This document shows positions 23,432 to 34,251 of a stretch of 64,000 bases of DNA, one piece after another. Source of the stretch: Endothia cerciana (taxonomy: Eukaryota; Ascomycota; Sordariomycetes; Diaporthales; Cryphonectriaceae); the NCBI GenBank assembly GCA_026119935.1, contig JALRMH010000016.1, positions 186,001 through 250,000 on the forward strand, written 5' to 3'. A program made the position numbers and the translations under genes. The notes under the pieces were generated by a model that saw only the letters and a program-made list of their open reading frames with translations, ran no database searches and was not told the DNA's origin. The first letter of the stretch is position 1, and every line of letters begins with the position of its first letter.

Positions 23432-24195
23432 TCACAGATTCTTGACTGGAGCATCTCCTCTCTGCCCTCCACTGCCATATTCGCGCCTCTTCTCCTTTCC
23501 GGCATCCTTATCAGCCTCAAACTCCTTGAGCTCGGGCGCGCTCATCAGCTTTGGCACATTGTCGGTCTGAAACTTTTTGATGGCGGCGCCGATCCCATCG
23601 TTCGAGTAGTCCTTCTCGTTGGCTTGGTCCTTGTGATACTTCACACGGATGAAGTCGCTGTCGATAGTGGCCGGGTCCAACGATAAGCTCACGATGGCGT
23701 TCACGACCGCCGTCTTGGGGATGACCTTGAACGTCCATTCCTGCGGACCACCATCTAGTTAATAAGAGTGCCGTGAAGAGCGGCTGCACCCGACTCACTG
23801 ACCTCTTCGTGCCGGAACTGGATCAGATCCCGGTCGTTGGTTACCACCTGGTACCCGTGGCTCTTCGCACCCGCGAATAGCTTCGGCAGGGCGAACCACT
23901 GGGCGGCCATCTTGTAGCGGTCGTTGGCGTAGACGAACTGATCATTGTAGACGCAGTCCGGCGTGTAGCGTTTCACGCGCTCTACCGTCGGTTTCATCTC
24001 GTACAGCGCGATGATGTCGTCGAGCAGCGCCTGGCGTGCCGGGGACAGCGCCAGAGACTTCAAGGTATCCGGCTTGTAGTCCCCAGTCGGGTGTGTCTGG
24101 CGCACTTCAAAATACTCACCGGGCAACGAGGCATCCGTTGGGAAGTTCACCTTGCCAGAGTCGGCATGGGCGGTAGAGGTGTTTGCGGAGGCCAT
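23432..24195 (-). CDS. NTF2/SnoaL-like fungal protein of unknown function
   Basis: Exons 24195-23803 and 23740-23432 on the minus strand join in phase 0 (donor GTCAGT, acceptor CGCAG) and give 233 residues. The core SPARQALLDDIIALYEMKP, PDCVYNDQF, AAQWFALPKLF and EWTFKVIPKTAVV has the helix-then-sheet layout of NTF2-like (SnoaL-like) folds and is strongly conserved among ascomycete hypothetical proteins. The C-terminal 70 residues are charged and include IRVKYHKDQANEKDYS. No catalytic residues can be assigned. Enzymes with this fold include isomerases and dehydratases, and some members only bind ligands. A nearby in-frame GTGAGT donor seven bases downstream would break the reading frame and was not used. 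Confidence 0.82.
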
Positions 24196-25113
24196 CTTGA
24201 CGGAGACACAGCGGTGATGTAGGCTGTACCGAGGGTGGAGGTTTTCTGTGTCACTACGATCAAGAATTGTAGCCCTCGAGGAGGAAGGCCTCTTTTAAAA
24301 CACGAGCGGCTCATCTTCCTGCACAAGGACATACAGTGAAATCATTGATGTCATGAACATCTCCCGGTGAATGACGGCCACTCTGTTCTGGTGCGTGTCT
24401 TTTTGGTATAATGATGATGTAGCCAAGGTGCGAGGCTAACCGTGTTGATCCATAGTTGCGGCAAGCCACGAAAGCAAAGGCGGATGCTCCCGCGTGGGCA
24501 GACGGTGTGAGGAATTGTCGATGAGGAATAGAACATGCTTTGCGTACTTGTGGGACTATATTTAGTGACATTTCTCATCGAGGTCCACTATGCACCAACC
24601 GCGCTGTTGAGTCGAGACAGGTCTCTCGTGGTTCTCTCGCTTCAGAGGCTTCGTCCTGCCTGCGGGGATAATGTTAATATGATAGGTGTCGTACAAATTC
24701 GTCTGTCACTCCGACTCGGAAAGAGGGAGGGGCCTGAGAATCTGGAGGTTTTTTTGGGGGGTTTTTTTTTGGCTGGTGTGCATCTTATGTTTCTTCGGTG
24801 GCAAAGCCTAGGTGCTGTAGAGCCTGGGATTTGACGAAGTAGGCTTGGAATTTGGGACCTTAATATGACTAGTAGCCCTTGTGATGAAGCTTTGAAGCTG
24901 CCTCTGCCCCGTCGTCTTCAGCGGACGCGACTTAGGGTTAGGGCTGATTACCGGCAGTCTTCGGCAAGATCCCCGGCGATACCTCAGACGACACCGCTCG
25001 CAACGGTGCTTTGCAGTCTACGATCGCTCCGCTGGCGAGGGGTAGACAGTGCACGAGTCTCTTAGAAATTTCTCACCAAGCTTGGCTACCTTGAGCACTG
25101 TGCTGGACCCAAT
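24196..25113. other. Divergent intergenic region
   Basis: The promoter interval between the NTF2-like gene and the carbamoyl hydrolase gene, which diverge. It contains T-rich and G-rich runs around 24750-24775. Small open frames on both strands have no motifs. Nothing else supported. Confidence 0.55.
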
Positions 25114-26865
25114 ATGTTGTCTGGTCGGTCCGCAGCTCTGGCGCGGCTTAGTGGCTTACGCTGCCCGCAAGGAAGATATCCTGGGCCTGGCAAACTGGCG
25201 CCGACGCCGCCAAGGTCACGGGCGAGGTGTTTCAGCAGCACGAGGCCTACCTTGATTAGGACGGCGGATATGAGGGAGACTGACCTGCAGGCTGTCAAGG
25301 TCAAACAGAACAGGATGATGGACATGCTGCACTATACCTGTAGTTTCGGCACGGGGTTGAGATGGGGGAGGCAAGGACCCCCACCTCTCATCATTTGCTG
25401 TTTACTGGACGTCTCGTTCATCTTTGGTTTCGGAATAGGAACGCGCGAGACCGGCTAATGACCTTTGTTTGATCGATGGCTGACTTGGGCCCGAACATAT
25501 AGTGCGCCCACTGATACAGGCATGTCTCGTCTCGCTCTATCAGACACGGACAAGCAGGCGAGGGACTGGTTCGTCGAGACAACCAGGCAACTGGGATGCG
25601 AAGTCGTCGTTGACGCCATGGGAAACACCTTTGCGGTGCGGCCCGGTCGGCGGAAGGATGTCTCACCTATCTACGCTGGATCGCACCTCGATACACAGCC
25701 CGCTGCTGGACGCTATGATGGCATTCTAGGTATCCTGGCTGGAGTGGAGATGCTACACCTGCTCCGCGATCATCAAGTCGAGACCGAGCATCCAATAGGC
25801 GTGGTCAACTGGACAAAGTGCGTAGCACCCAAGTCTCCGGCTTCCTCGTCGTGCCCAGATCTGAGCTGACAACGACCCCCGGGACTGCAGCGAAGAAGGC
25901 GCGAGGTTTCCCCTCTCGATGGTATCGTCCGGCGTATGGTCTGGAGATATAGCTCTGGAGAGGGCGCACGATCTGCAGGAAGTCGGGCGAGGCTCAGCGA
26001 CCATGAAGTCGGAGCTCGAGCGCATCGGATACCTGGGCAAGATTCCGGCCAGCTACCGCTCAACCCCCATGGCGGCGCATTTCGAGCTGCACATTGAACA
26101 AGGTCCCATACTCGAGGCTGAAAAGCAGAAGATCGGTGTCGTCCAAGGGGTCCAGGCGTATAAGTGGTACACGATAGACGTCGAGGGTAGAGGTAGGCAG
26201 CCTGCTCACGCGGGACGGGAAGCCTTGGCGTTGCTAATGCTCTCACAGCCTCTCACACTGGGACCACGCCCTTTTCTGCCCGCGCAGATGCTCTTTTGCT
26301 CGCATCCCAGATGATCACACACTCCAACCGCGTCGCAGGGAGACACTCTGCTCTCGCCTCGATCGGTATCCTCACCCTGTCCCCGGGCAGTGTCAACACC
26401 GTCCCCGGCAACGTGCGCTTCAGTCTCGACGTCCGTGCCGCAGCCGACGAGACCGTCGAGACCGTCGAGGCCGAGCTGAAGCGCGACTTCGCCGAGATGG
26501 CCAGTGGTGGACCAGTCGAGGGCGAGTCCTCCACGCCGCAGCGCCTGCCCCTCTCCGTCAAGTGGACGACCGACTTTGTGAGCCCGGCCGTCATGTTCCA
26601 CCAGGATTGTATCTCGGCGGTGCGATCTGCGGCCCAGTCGGTCCTGGGCGATGAGGGGCTTTATCGGGATATGACGAGCGGGGCTGGCCATGATAGCGTG
26701 TACGCGAGCAGGCGCTGTCCGACCTCGATGATCTTCGTTCCCAGCAGGAATGGAATCAGTCACCATCCCGAAGAGTGGACGAGCCCTGAGGACTGTGCCT
26801 TGGGTGCGGAGGTATTGTGTCAGAGTGTTCTGAGGTATGATCGCGCGACGGCACAGGCCTCTTGA
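25114..26865 (+). CDS. N-carbamoyl-L-amino-acid hydrolase / beta-ureidopropionase (M20 family)
   Basis: Four exons: 25114-25370, 25503-25817, 25891-26192 and 26249-26865, 496 residues. The first intron uses an AG|GCAAGG donor (GC-AG type); only this join restores GLRWG-SAPTDTGMSRL in phase. Metal and substrate motifs of the hydantoinase/carbamoylase branch are intact: AGSHLDTQPAAGRYDGILG, NEEGARF (rebuilt across intron 2), FELHIEQGP, SHTGTTPFSARADA (across intron 3), SGAGHDSVYA and GISHHPEEW. The enzyme hydrolyses N-carbamoyl amino acids, or N-carbamoyl-beta-alanine, to the amino acid, CO2 and ammonia, as in pyrimidine or hydantoin breakdown. The first 45 residues are Arg/Ser-rich with RCFSSTRP, which resembles a mitochondrial presequence. 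Substrate choice is not readable. Confidence 0.9.
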
Positions 26866-28658
26866 TCAAGGAAAGGCTTGATATGTTTGCGACGCATGGA
26901 CACTTGAATATCTGGGACCTGAGATACGGCTGTAAATATTCATGGAACATGCTTTGCAGATCCTTGGAAGCTACCGAATAATCTCGGTCATCTCATAAAA
27001 TGGCGCAACTTTCCGGTTCTATCTTGGCCATGTCTCGACTTGTCTGTTCAGGCCGTCCTCTACTACAGTCAACGTCTCCATCGAGGTAAGCAGATATTGT
27101 TCCGGCTTTCAGGGGGATCATCAGCAATGACTTGTGATGAGACAACCTGGAAGCTATGCAGGTACCTCAAGCAACGAGGTGAGAATTGTCTACTCGGCTC
27201 AGCAGTCATGTTCAGCTGCTTAAGCAGCCCTGCAACGCCGGAAATTCATTCTCAATCAGGATTCTTTTGGGTGTAGAGCGGGTGGTGAGAGAAGTGATAA
27301 AGGGCTAGAAGCAATGAGAAGGAGAAGAATCCGGCGTAGGGGCAGAGATCCTAAAGAGACCTACAGTAGTGGCGGTAAAAGTACAAATGCCGTTATTCTC
27401 GGTGATTCGTTTGTTTACATCCGCAGCGCATGGATGGAGGCGTCTGCTGAAAATTGTGTTGTAGCCGAGTTTTTATGCTGTGTGAACGCCTTGCGGTTCA
27501 GGCGAAGTCAAGATAAGATTTCGGTGGGTTCCTCGCATGTAAGATGATTGGTCCGTCTGTAGAGGAGCCCAGAGCAAAACAGGGAGGAGCTTGCTACAAC
27601 ACATCTTCCCGCAACGAGGAACAGCAAAAGACGCGTGGGCTAGAGAAGCGGCAGTATACAACGGACCCTCTGTGGGGATTAACAACATACGCATGCCGTT
27701 ATCGTTTGCGTAGAAGGCAATGTCTGAGGATCGCCCAAACGGTAAGGTAATAGCCGCCAAGGGCAGTGCTGAAGGAGGCTTGGTCGCATGTACAAGCACA
27801 AATTCTAGAGCCCATAGGAAATAATGATTCATAATTGGTATGGAACATTATTTTATTCGATATTTGATGCTGAAAACAGTTAATATTACTCCTAATTTTA
27901 TGTCGGCAACGAGGATGGCTTGTACTTGTTTTGCCCGTGCATAGCTCAACAGAGCTGAGCATGAGGTCTCCGACATTGAGTAGAGCTGAAGATTTTGAAA
28001 AGCTGTCTTGCGCCCGAACCTTGGATTTCTGGCCACTGAGGAGTCATCCAAGCCTTGTCCAATGTGTACTCACACTGTCGAGTCGATTGATCATGAGAAT
28101 ACGGATCTTTCGCGCGGCGAGCTTCCTGACAATCATAACCTCTTCTCTCGCCACTGACGCGTTACTCCTGTTTTGTCGTAGTCTGTTGCTGCAGCGGCGT
28201 ATCTCGAGGCACCGATTCCAACCCTCAACGGAGATTTTCCACCGAAGGATAGAAAACGTCTTCGTCTTGGCCGTGTCAGACCTGCTTCCAGTACCTGGTC
28301 AGCTTCACCAACAAATCACATCGCCCTCACCAACGGATCATATCGCTTTCACCTGCAGGACCACAACTACCTCAGCCCTGGCAGTTAAGTCGAGCATTCA
28401 CTTCTACCACCAGGGTTAAGTGCTCCACATCAGCCTCATCCCCCCCAACTATGTAATCTGCACACCTTCGCGCCTTTTCGACTCTCACTCCAATTTCAAA
28501 ATCTCACAGTCGCTCCCCAACCCCAACCTCACAACAACAACAAACACAACCACACATTCAAACTGCAAGATGAGAATAATTAACAGCGTCACAGATTTCT
28601 ATACTAGCAGCATATCACCCCTCCCATTCACCATCCCCTTCCAAGGTTAACACAAGGG
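26866..28658. other. Gene-free, partly AT-rich region
   Basis: No gene supported. From about 28400 to 28650 the plus strand is rich in C, A and T (CAACAACAACAAACACAACC near 28527), as in a fungal 5' leader, and it leads into the damaged coiled-coil gene at 28659. Short frames elsewhere carry no motif. Confidence 0.55.
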
Positions 28659-30495
28659 ATGATACAGTCCAGCAACACCGTCGCTCAGGGCAACGGTGGA
28701 GGTAAGCGCAGCTATCAAGACGCCGCCATCGATGGTAGTCCTTCTAAAAAGGCGAAGGTCAGCTTCGACAAGCCTATTGACCCCGAGGTAAGTTGCTGGA
28801 TCCCTCGCAAACCTCTCTAGCTATTAGCCGATCAAAGAAACACACCGAGGCTTCCCCTTCACAACTGAACGCTTTACAAATACCTCACTACGAAAGTTCT
28901 TTCCATGGGATACAGAATGAAGACTTAAGAGGTCGCTGCCGCCACCGAGGCCGATGTCGCTTCGGTAAGTCTAACCTGATTGATACCCTCTTTCACTGTA
29001 TCCACATTGCCCTCTCAGTGGCTCGCGAGTTGCGACCTTTCGAGGAGTACCATGAAGTCATTTTCAGTCCCTTTGGGTCAGCCCGGATACGGCTGTCCTG
29101 AGTAGGCCGGCTCAGCCAGACTTATGAGCAGCTAAGGCCGGGGAGACCTCACCAAGGCGCTTGCCTCGCACGCAATGTGAGGGGTGGCCGTGCCGGTACC
29201 TTGTTATCGGACGCTTTGTCTCATAGCCGGGCTAGCTTAGCTAGTCACTCGGCGTGGCAGGCTGTCGCATTGTGCACCTGCACGTCTGCTTAGATGAGAA
29301 CTTGATCATTGAGTACCAGGCGGGCTTTACTGGCAAGGTGTGATCCTGATTGATCGGAGATGATGGACTGGTCTCGCGAGCTGCCACAACGCGAGAGGGC
29401 GATGGAGACTTAATCAGCATGAAACTTGTTTTTTCGCTGACTGGATGCAGCGTGCCAACCTTTCTGACCACCTTTCCGCCATCACCTTCACCCAGACCTC
29501 GACCGACAGCGCTTCTAGCCTTGCTCCTTGCACCGATCTGGCCAATGGGAATGGCCATCCCAGTGCCATCCGTCGCGGTATTCCAGACCACCGGATGGAT
29601 GGCGAGGACTCTGACGGAATGAAGGCAAGAGTCCGCTCTGCCTGGGTTGATGTTCAGAGCAGCACCACAGCCAGTTTCTCGGCTACCACTCTCCTTCTCG
29701 CCTGTGAGGATATGCATGAGTTGAAGCGCAACGCTATTACCGACGAAATCGCGGCGGAGGGCTCTATGCTGGAAATAATCAAGATTCGGATCAACAGGAT
29801 TCAGAAGCTCCAAGATGCAGTCCTACACTTCTACAAGATACAAATCAAGATCCTCAAATCGAATTCCCGATTCCTCGAGATCAGCAAGGGTTCTCATGGT
29901 TCTGAGACTATCGAGGCCCAACAGAAAGTGACAAAGGTAGAGGCGGCTCTCGACAACGAGCGTTAGGAGCAAGAGGTTGAGAACGGGATAATTGCCGGTC
30001 TCAGGCTGTCTTCCCAGGAAACCAAAGACTTCAAGCAGGGCAAGAAGTACTTGACTGTTATTCAGAGCTATGAGGAGTTTCTCATCCCTGCCATCGCCAC
30101 CGTCAAGTAGAGGGTTCAACAAGCAGTCACGAAGGCAAACCAGGCCTATGCTGGGGCCTTCTTACAGGTCCTAGAGGTGAACATCGCCAAGGATCGGGCG
30201 GAGCAGGCCAAGAAGGAGGCGCGAGAGGCCAGATTTGCATCTAAGAAGTCCAGCTGGGAGGCAGAGGAGGCAAAGCAGCAAGTCCTGGACCTCAGTCAGA
30301 AGCTGGCCATGGCTAAGCAGCGTATCCAGAAGACCGAAGAGAAAGTTTCTGTCATTGTCGAGGCATTGAGTCATCTAGGCTCTGGTGACAACGACGCCAT
30401 CCAGAAGGTAAATATCCTCAAGCATCCGAAGGAAGAACATGGCAAGTGGCTCAATCCATACCGACTCAAATTTTCAGGTGATCCAAAAGCTCTAA
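28659..30495 (+). pseudogene. Coiled-coil protein gene with two in-frame TAG codons
   Basis: The model is exons 28659-28787, 28932-28964, 29451-30407 and 30478-30495, all in phase, about 378 codons. All introns keep good signals, including GTAAGT donors, GCTGAC before the 29450 acceptor and a TTTTCAG acceptor. Exon 1 carries a basic nuclear-type signal, SPSKKAKVSF. The long third exon encodes helical, charged sequence, with heptad-like Lys/Glu/Ala-rich stretches from about 29890 to 30400. Two TAG codons, at 29964 and 30108, interrupt it. In both, CAG (Gln) is the simplest ancestor and fits the coiled-coil pattern. The third-exon frame otherwise stays open for almost 1 kb. It may be a young pseudogene, a transcript that is read through, or a shorter protein ending at 29966. 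No family is recognised. Confidence 0.6.
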
Positions 30496-31813
30496 GTTAT
30501 GTACAAGGATCTCTTTGGCTCCTGAAGCAACGAAGCAACCGGCGACCACGATAAATAACGATCACCGAATACAAGGGATCGCGGATGTCTAGGGCGTATT
30601 CTTCGATAGGTCTCCTTCAGGCACTGTATGCTGGCATGGTGGGCTGGCTTCTTCAATCTGTCTTCATGCAACCACGTAATCTCATGTTTATGGCTGTGGC
30701 ATGGATTAGGAGTTAGGGGCTTCTGGGACTGGCAGCATCTAAAATGGCGCAGGTACGGGTCTAGGTATGGTAGATACCCAATGTTCGACTGTAGGCGCGA
30801 AAGCATCACGAAATAAATCCGTTCATCACAGTCTGTTCTGTTTCTTTGAATCTTGAAGAACGTGCCACATGACTTGAAATTTTCGACATGAAAGTATAAG
30901 GTCGTCTTCACCTCGTGATGATATCGTTCAGACTTCATGGATATCTTGGCCGTCCCAGCCTCGCCCACCATTTTTCTTGAATACCTCAAAACCCATGGCC
31001 TTCCTCGACGCCAACGCGTCCCCAGCTCATCTTCGCCTGCAGACTCACATGCCGTACCCTGCCACATGTTCAAAGCCAATCCGTCTGCATACAACCACAT
31101 GGGCCTGGTCTCTTTCCCATTTCGTCGCCGCAAAGCCACAGAAGCCTGCGAGGTCATGGAACATCGTATTAAGGCCATTTAGTCTGATAATACCTGGCAG
31201 TGAGTTACATTTTCCTGCCGAAGTTCACTTCTCTCCGACGAAAACCCTCCCGGCTAGCAGCTTCCCCTCGAAAATACGATTCCTCTGACGACGCCTCCTC
31301 CTTGACGACGGTCCCTCCTCAACAACGCCGGTTCCATTGACATCACAACCTCCACACGGACACTTATCACCTTGGAATGGCTATTTCTAAGTTGATTCTT
31401 CCTTGACTATAACTCGCCTATGCTGATCTCTGATGGCGCCACTCCTCCAAGGGACTCTTGCTCCTGACACAACCTTCCCAGCATCGACGGCTCTTTGACG
31501 ACAGACCAAAGCCACCGAGGAAGGAGGTTTCTCAGTACTGTGACATGGCCATGGAGGCCCACAAGCTGCTAGTTGCCGACATGGTATTATCGCTGCGCGT
31601 TACAGGTTCAACTCGATCCTCTGGCCCTCGGGCGTCCTCCAATATCGTCCTATTCCCAGGCACGGATGGCTGGCCGGCTTGATATACGCCGTACTTTCCC
31701 AAGTTATGCATATTTCCAGGTTTCAACGGTGCTGTTTCAAGAGTCTCATCCTTCGTCTGATTTTCACATAAATTACTGATTATCTACGCATCCAGATCAA
31801 GGACACTATAGTT
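30496..31813. other. Decayed or gene-free region
   Basis: No gene supported. A minus-strand open frame of 228 codons (30492-31178) overlaps the end of the coiled-coil gene and has no motif. A plus-strand frame at 30937-31182 is equally unassigned. Around 31300-31680 the plus strand is CT-rich with scattered open pieces. It may include the remains of an older gene, but none can be named. Confidence 0.5.
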
Positions 31814-32689
31814 TTAACTGGCCACAATCTTATTTGCAGCATCCTCATCGCTATCTGGGCTCGATACCCTCTTGCCGTGGTGCGCATGACTACCAGGGTC
31901 AGGTACGTAATTTTCGGGACGGTTATTCTCTCTGGACATCCGGGCCGAGTTGTACTTGCGGAACGCACTCTCGACCAGCACCCCGATCTCCTTCCTGTCC
32001 CTCCCGATGATCCCCGTGACCAACAGCGCCTCCGTCTCCTCGATCCACTCCTGCAGCTTGCAGAACTCCGTCTCGTCCTTGTGCAACCTCTCCGGCAGGC
32101 CCTGACCCTTCATCAGCGCGAGCACTCCCGCGAGCACGGTGTTGATCGCGCCAAGCACGGTGATAGGCACCGTATACCGCGAGGCATTGGGGCCGAGGGC
32201 CGTCAGCGTGGCGCCGATGACGACCTGCGCGAAGTGGATGAAGTTGAGCAGCCACGACATGACAAAGTGCTGTGCCTTCCGCCGCCGCTTCTCCTCGAGC
32301 ACCTTCTTGTAGATCCCCGTCGGCTCGCGCAGGCCCTGCTCCGCGGCCCCCGGCCGTATCGACTTGGGTGCCAGGTCGCTGTTGATCCCGACGGCGCGCC
32401 GGAACACCATGAGGGGCTCGTCGCTGTTCCCGCGGATGTGCAGGCCGATGGGCTGGCTCCACTGGATATTGGTGCTGGCCTTGGGCAGCTTGGGCTGTGT
32501 TGGCGTTGGGTTGTCGGCCGAGTGCGTGACGACGTTGAGGCCGGACGTCGTGAGCTTGGTGTTTGCCGTTCCCGCGGCCCCACCCGACGCCGGTGGCGGC
32601 TGTGTTTGCGGCGCGGCGGGAGCGGTGCCGTTTGCCGAGGCCGGCGGTGGTTTCTCCGTCCCTGATGACGGAGGCCTTCCTTTCTCCAT
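31814..32689 (-). CDS. Fungal SLATT-domain protein (two-TM effector-like)
   Basis: A single exon of 291 residues. Residues 1-70 are Pro/Ala/Thr-rich and disordered. The SLATT_fungal domain follows (about 90-240): GINSDLAP, GIYKKVLEEKRRRKAQHFVMS, then two membrane segments (LLNFIHFAQVVIGATLTALG and YTVPITVLGAINTVLAGVLALMKG) separated by a short turn, and the amphipathic stretch LPERLHKDETEFCKLQEWIEETEALL. The C-terminal tail is hydrophilic. In bacteria SLATT proteins are predicted pore-forming effectors next to nucleotide-sensing SMODS/SLOG genes. In fungi the domain is widespread and its function is unknown. No nucleotide-sensor gene is seen beside this one. The cell location is membrane, but which membrane is not evident. 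Confidence 0.88.
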   Translation of the reverse strand: MEKGRPPSSGTEKPPPASANGTAPAAPQTQPPPASGGAAGTANTKLTTSGLNVVTHSADNPTPTQPKLPKASTNIQWSQPIGLHIRGNSDEPLMVFRRAVGINSDLAPKSIRPGAAEQGLREPTGIYKKVLEEKRRRKAQHFVMSWLLNFIHFAQVVIGATLTALGPNASRYTVPITVLGAINTVLAGVLALMKGQGLPERLHKDETEFCKLQEWIEETEALLVTGIIGRDRKEIGVLVESAFRKYNSARMSRENNRPENYVPDPGSHAHHGKRVSSPDSDEDAANKIVAS

Positions 32690-34251
32690 AATGGTATTAT
32701 TCGATCACGCCCAGGTACACGTTTGTGGGAAGTCTCCCACGAGTGGTGGGACTGCGGACGTCGCGAATCGCGTGGCCACGGCTGCGAGACGCGTTTTGAG
32801 AGCCGAGCGAGCTTAAAACAAGGCTGGCAGGGAGGATTATGCGCCGCCCGTGACTGGGCGTCACCCAGCAATTTATAGCTGACCACCGTCCTCGGTCAGG
32901 CCGCCGCCAGCTGAGTTGAGACGACGGCTAAAAACCCGAAGGGCCCGGCAGGATGGAAGCTGCCGAATGTCAGGCCTTCGGACAACGGGCAGGGCGCATG
33001 TACAAGGCGTGGGTTGTGCCACCTCTGATGCAGTCGTGTGTGGGGGGCTGGGAGCGCGGACGCGGTTCTTATGACATCGTCACCGACAGCCTGACCAGGC
33101 CGACTGTTCGGAAGGATCCTACAGCTGCAGCATTTCAGCCGCCGCCATAATCCATCTCACATATTGAACCCGCCCTGCATGTCGCGGCGCATAGGATCAA
33201 CCGGGTTCCACATCCACTGCTACGCCGCGCGAGCCTTGTCCTCAAACTGCGCGGGCAAAGGGCCCCATCGCATAGGAGCCCGAAAGCGTGACTGGTGGGG
33301 GGCGTCGGAGTTGGACGTTCAACTTCTACGGTTGGCTCTGGTCATTGTCACCTTGTCATCTCAGCCCGGGCACAAGGGGGTTGGATCCTCCGGTTCATGG
33401 CTCAGCTCGATACTTTCTTTGAGCCGAATCTGCGTTCCGAGGATCCATGGTTGGCTGATCATGCTGGCAAGTCACTTTAGCGAGTGAGAAGTATTATGGT
33501 ATGCAAGCGAACTGCAGCAGCCATGTCCTCGACGATATCGTGAAATATGGGCGACGGCGGGGATGAAACTTCATACGGGAGTATCGACCGCTGGACAATG
33601 TTCAGGGGTCACTCCTGAGCAGCGCTTACGTACCGGAGTGTAGTGAATGATGTCCCCACTACGTGTCCTGTTCCTGTCGCTTAAGGGCTGCGTTTGCAGT
33701 GCCTCCTCCGCCTTGGTGCTGTGCTGCCATTTGGCGACCCTCCACATCTCCCGCGATATGGCCGCCCTCAAGTCCCCGTCAACTTCATCCTACATAATAT
33801 TCACAGTCGAGCGCAACTCCTCCAAGATTGAGGGCTCTCAATATTCGCGCGGCTCTCTTGCTGTCCACGATGGATCCTCTGTGGCAGCTTTCGATTCGTC
33901 TCGCGTCGGCGTCCATCTTAGTTGACTTTGTTCTTTCCCCGTTGTCACCACCGCCGCCCCCTTCAGATGATACCGCCCTTGCCACGGGCCATGTTGATAC
34001 ATGACATAGGAGCCAATGTAGGCCTCAATGAGTATAATGTTGGTTAGTCGATTTATTCTACAGAGTCCATATCTCCTGAGAATTCATACTTCAGAGTGAG
34101 AGGCTCAAAGGTACGAGTGCGACTGCGTTTTGACAGCGTGATAAATTTACGACCTCTCCAATAAATGATATCGCTGTACACATAAGATACTCTCGATACC
34201 AGCCCTACTGCTAAAATGCGCTAGCATCCGCTGCGATTGTGTTAACCGCAC
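32690..34251. other. Intergenic
   Basis: The left end is the upstream region of the SLATT gene (transcribed leftward). No coding sequence is supported in the remaining 1.5 kb; open frames stay below about 110 codons and carry no motif. Confidence 0.6.

Noticed and set aside
30492..31178. Minus-strand open frame of 228 codons
   Set aside because: It overlaps the end of the coiled-coil gene on the other strand, has no motif and no splice context; long frames of this kind are common by chance in this GC-rich DNA.
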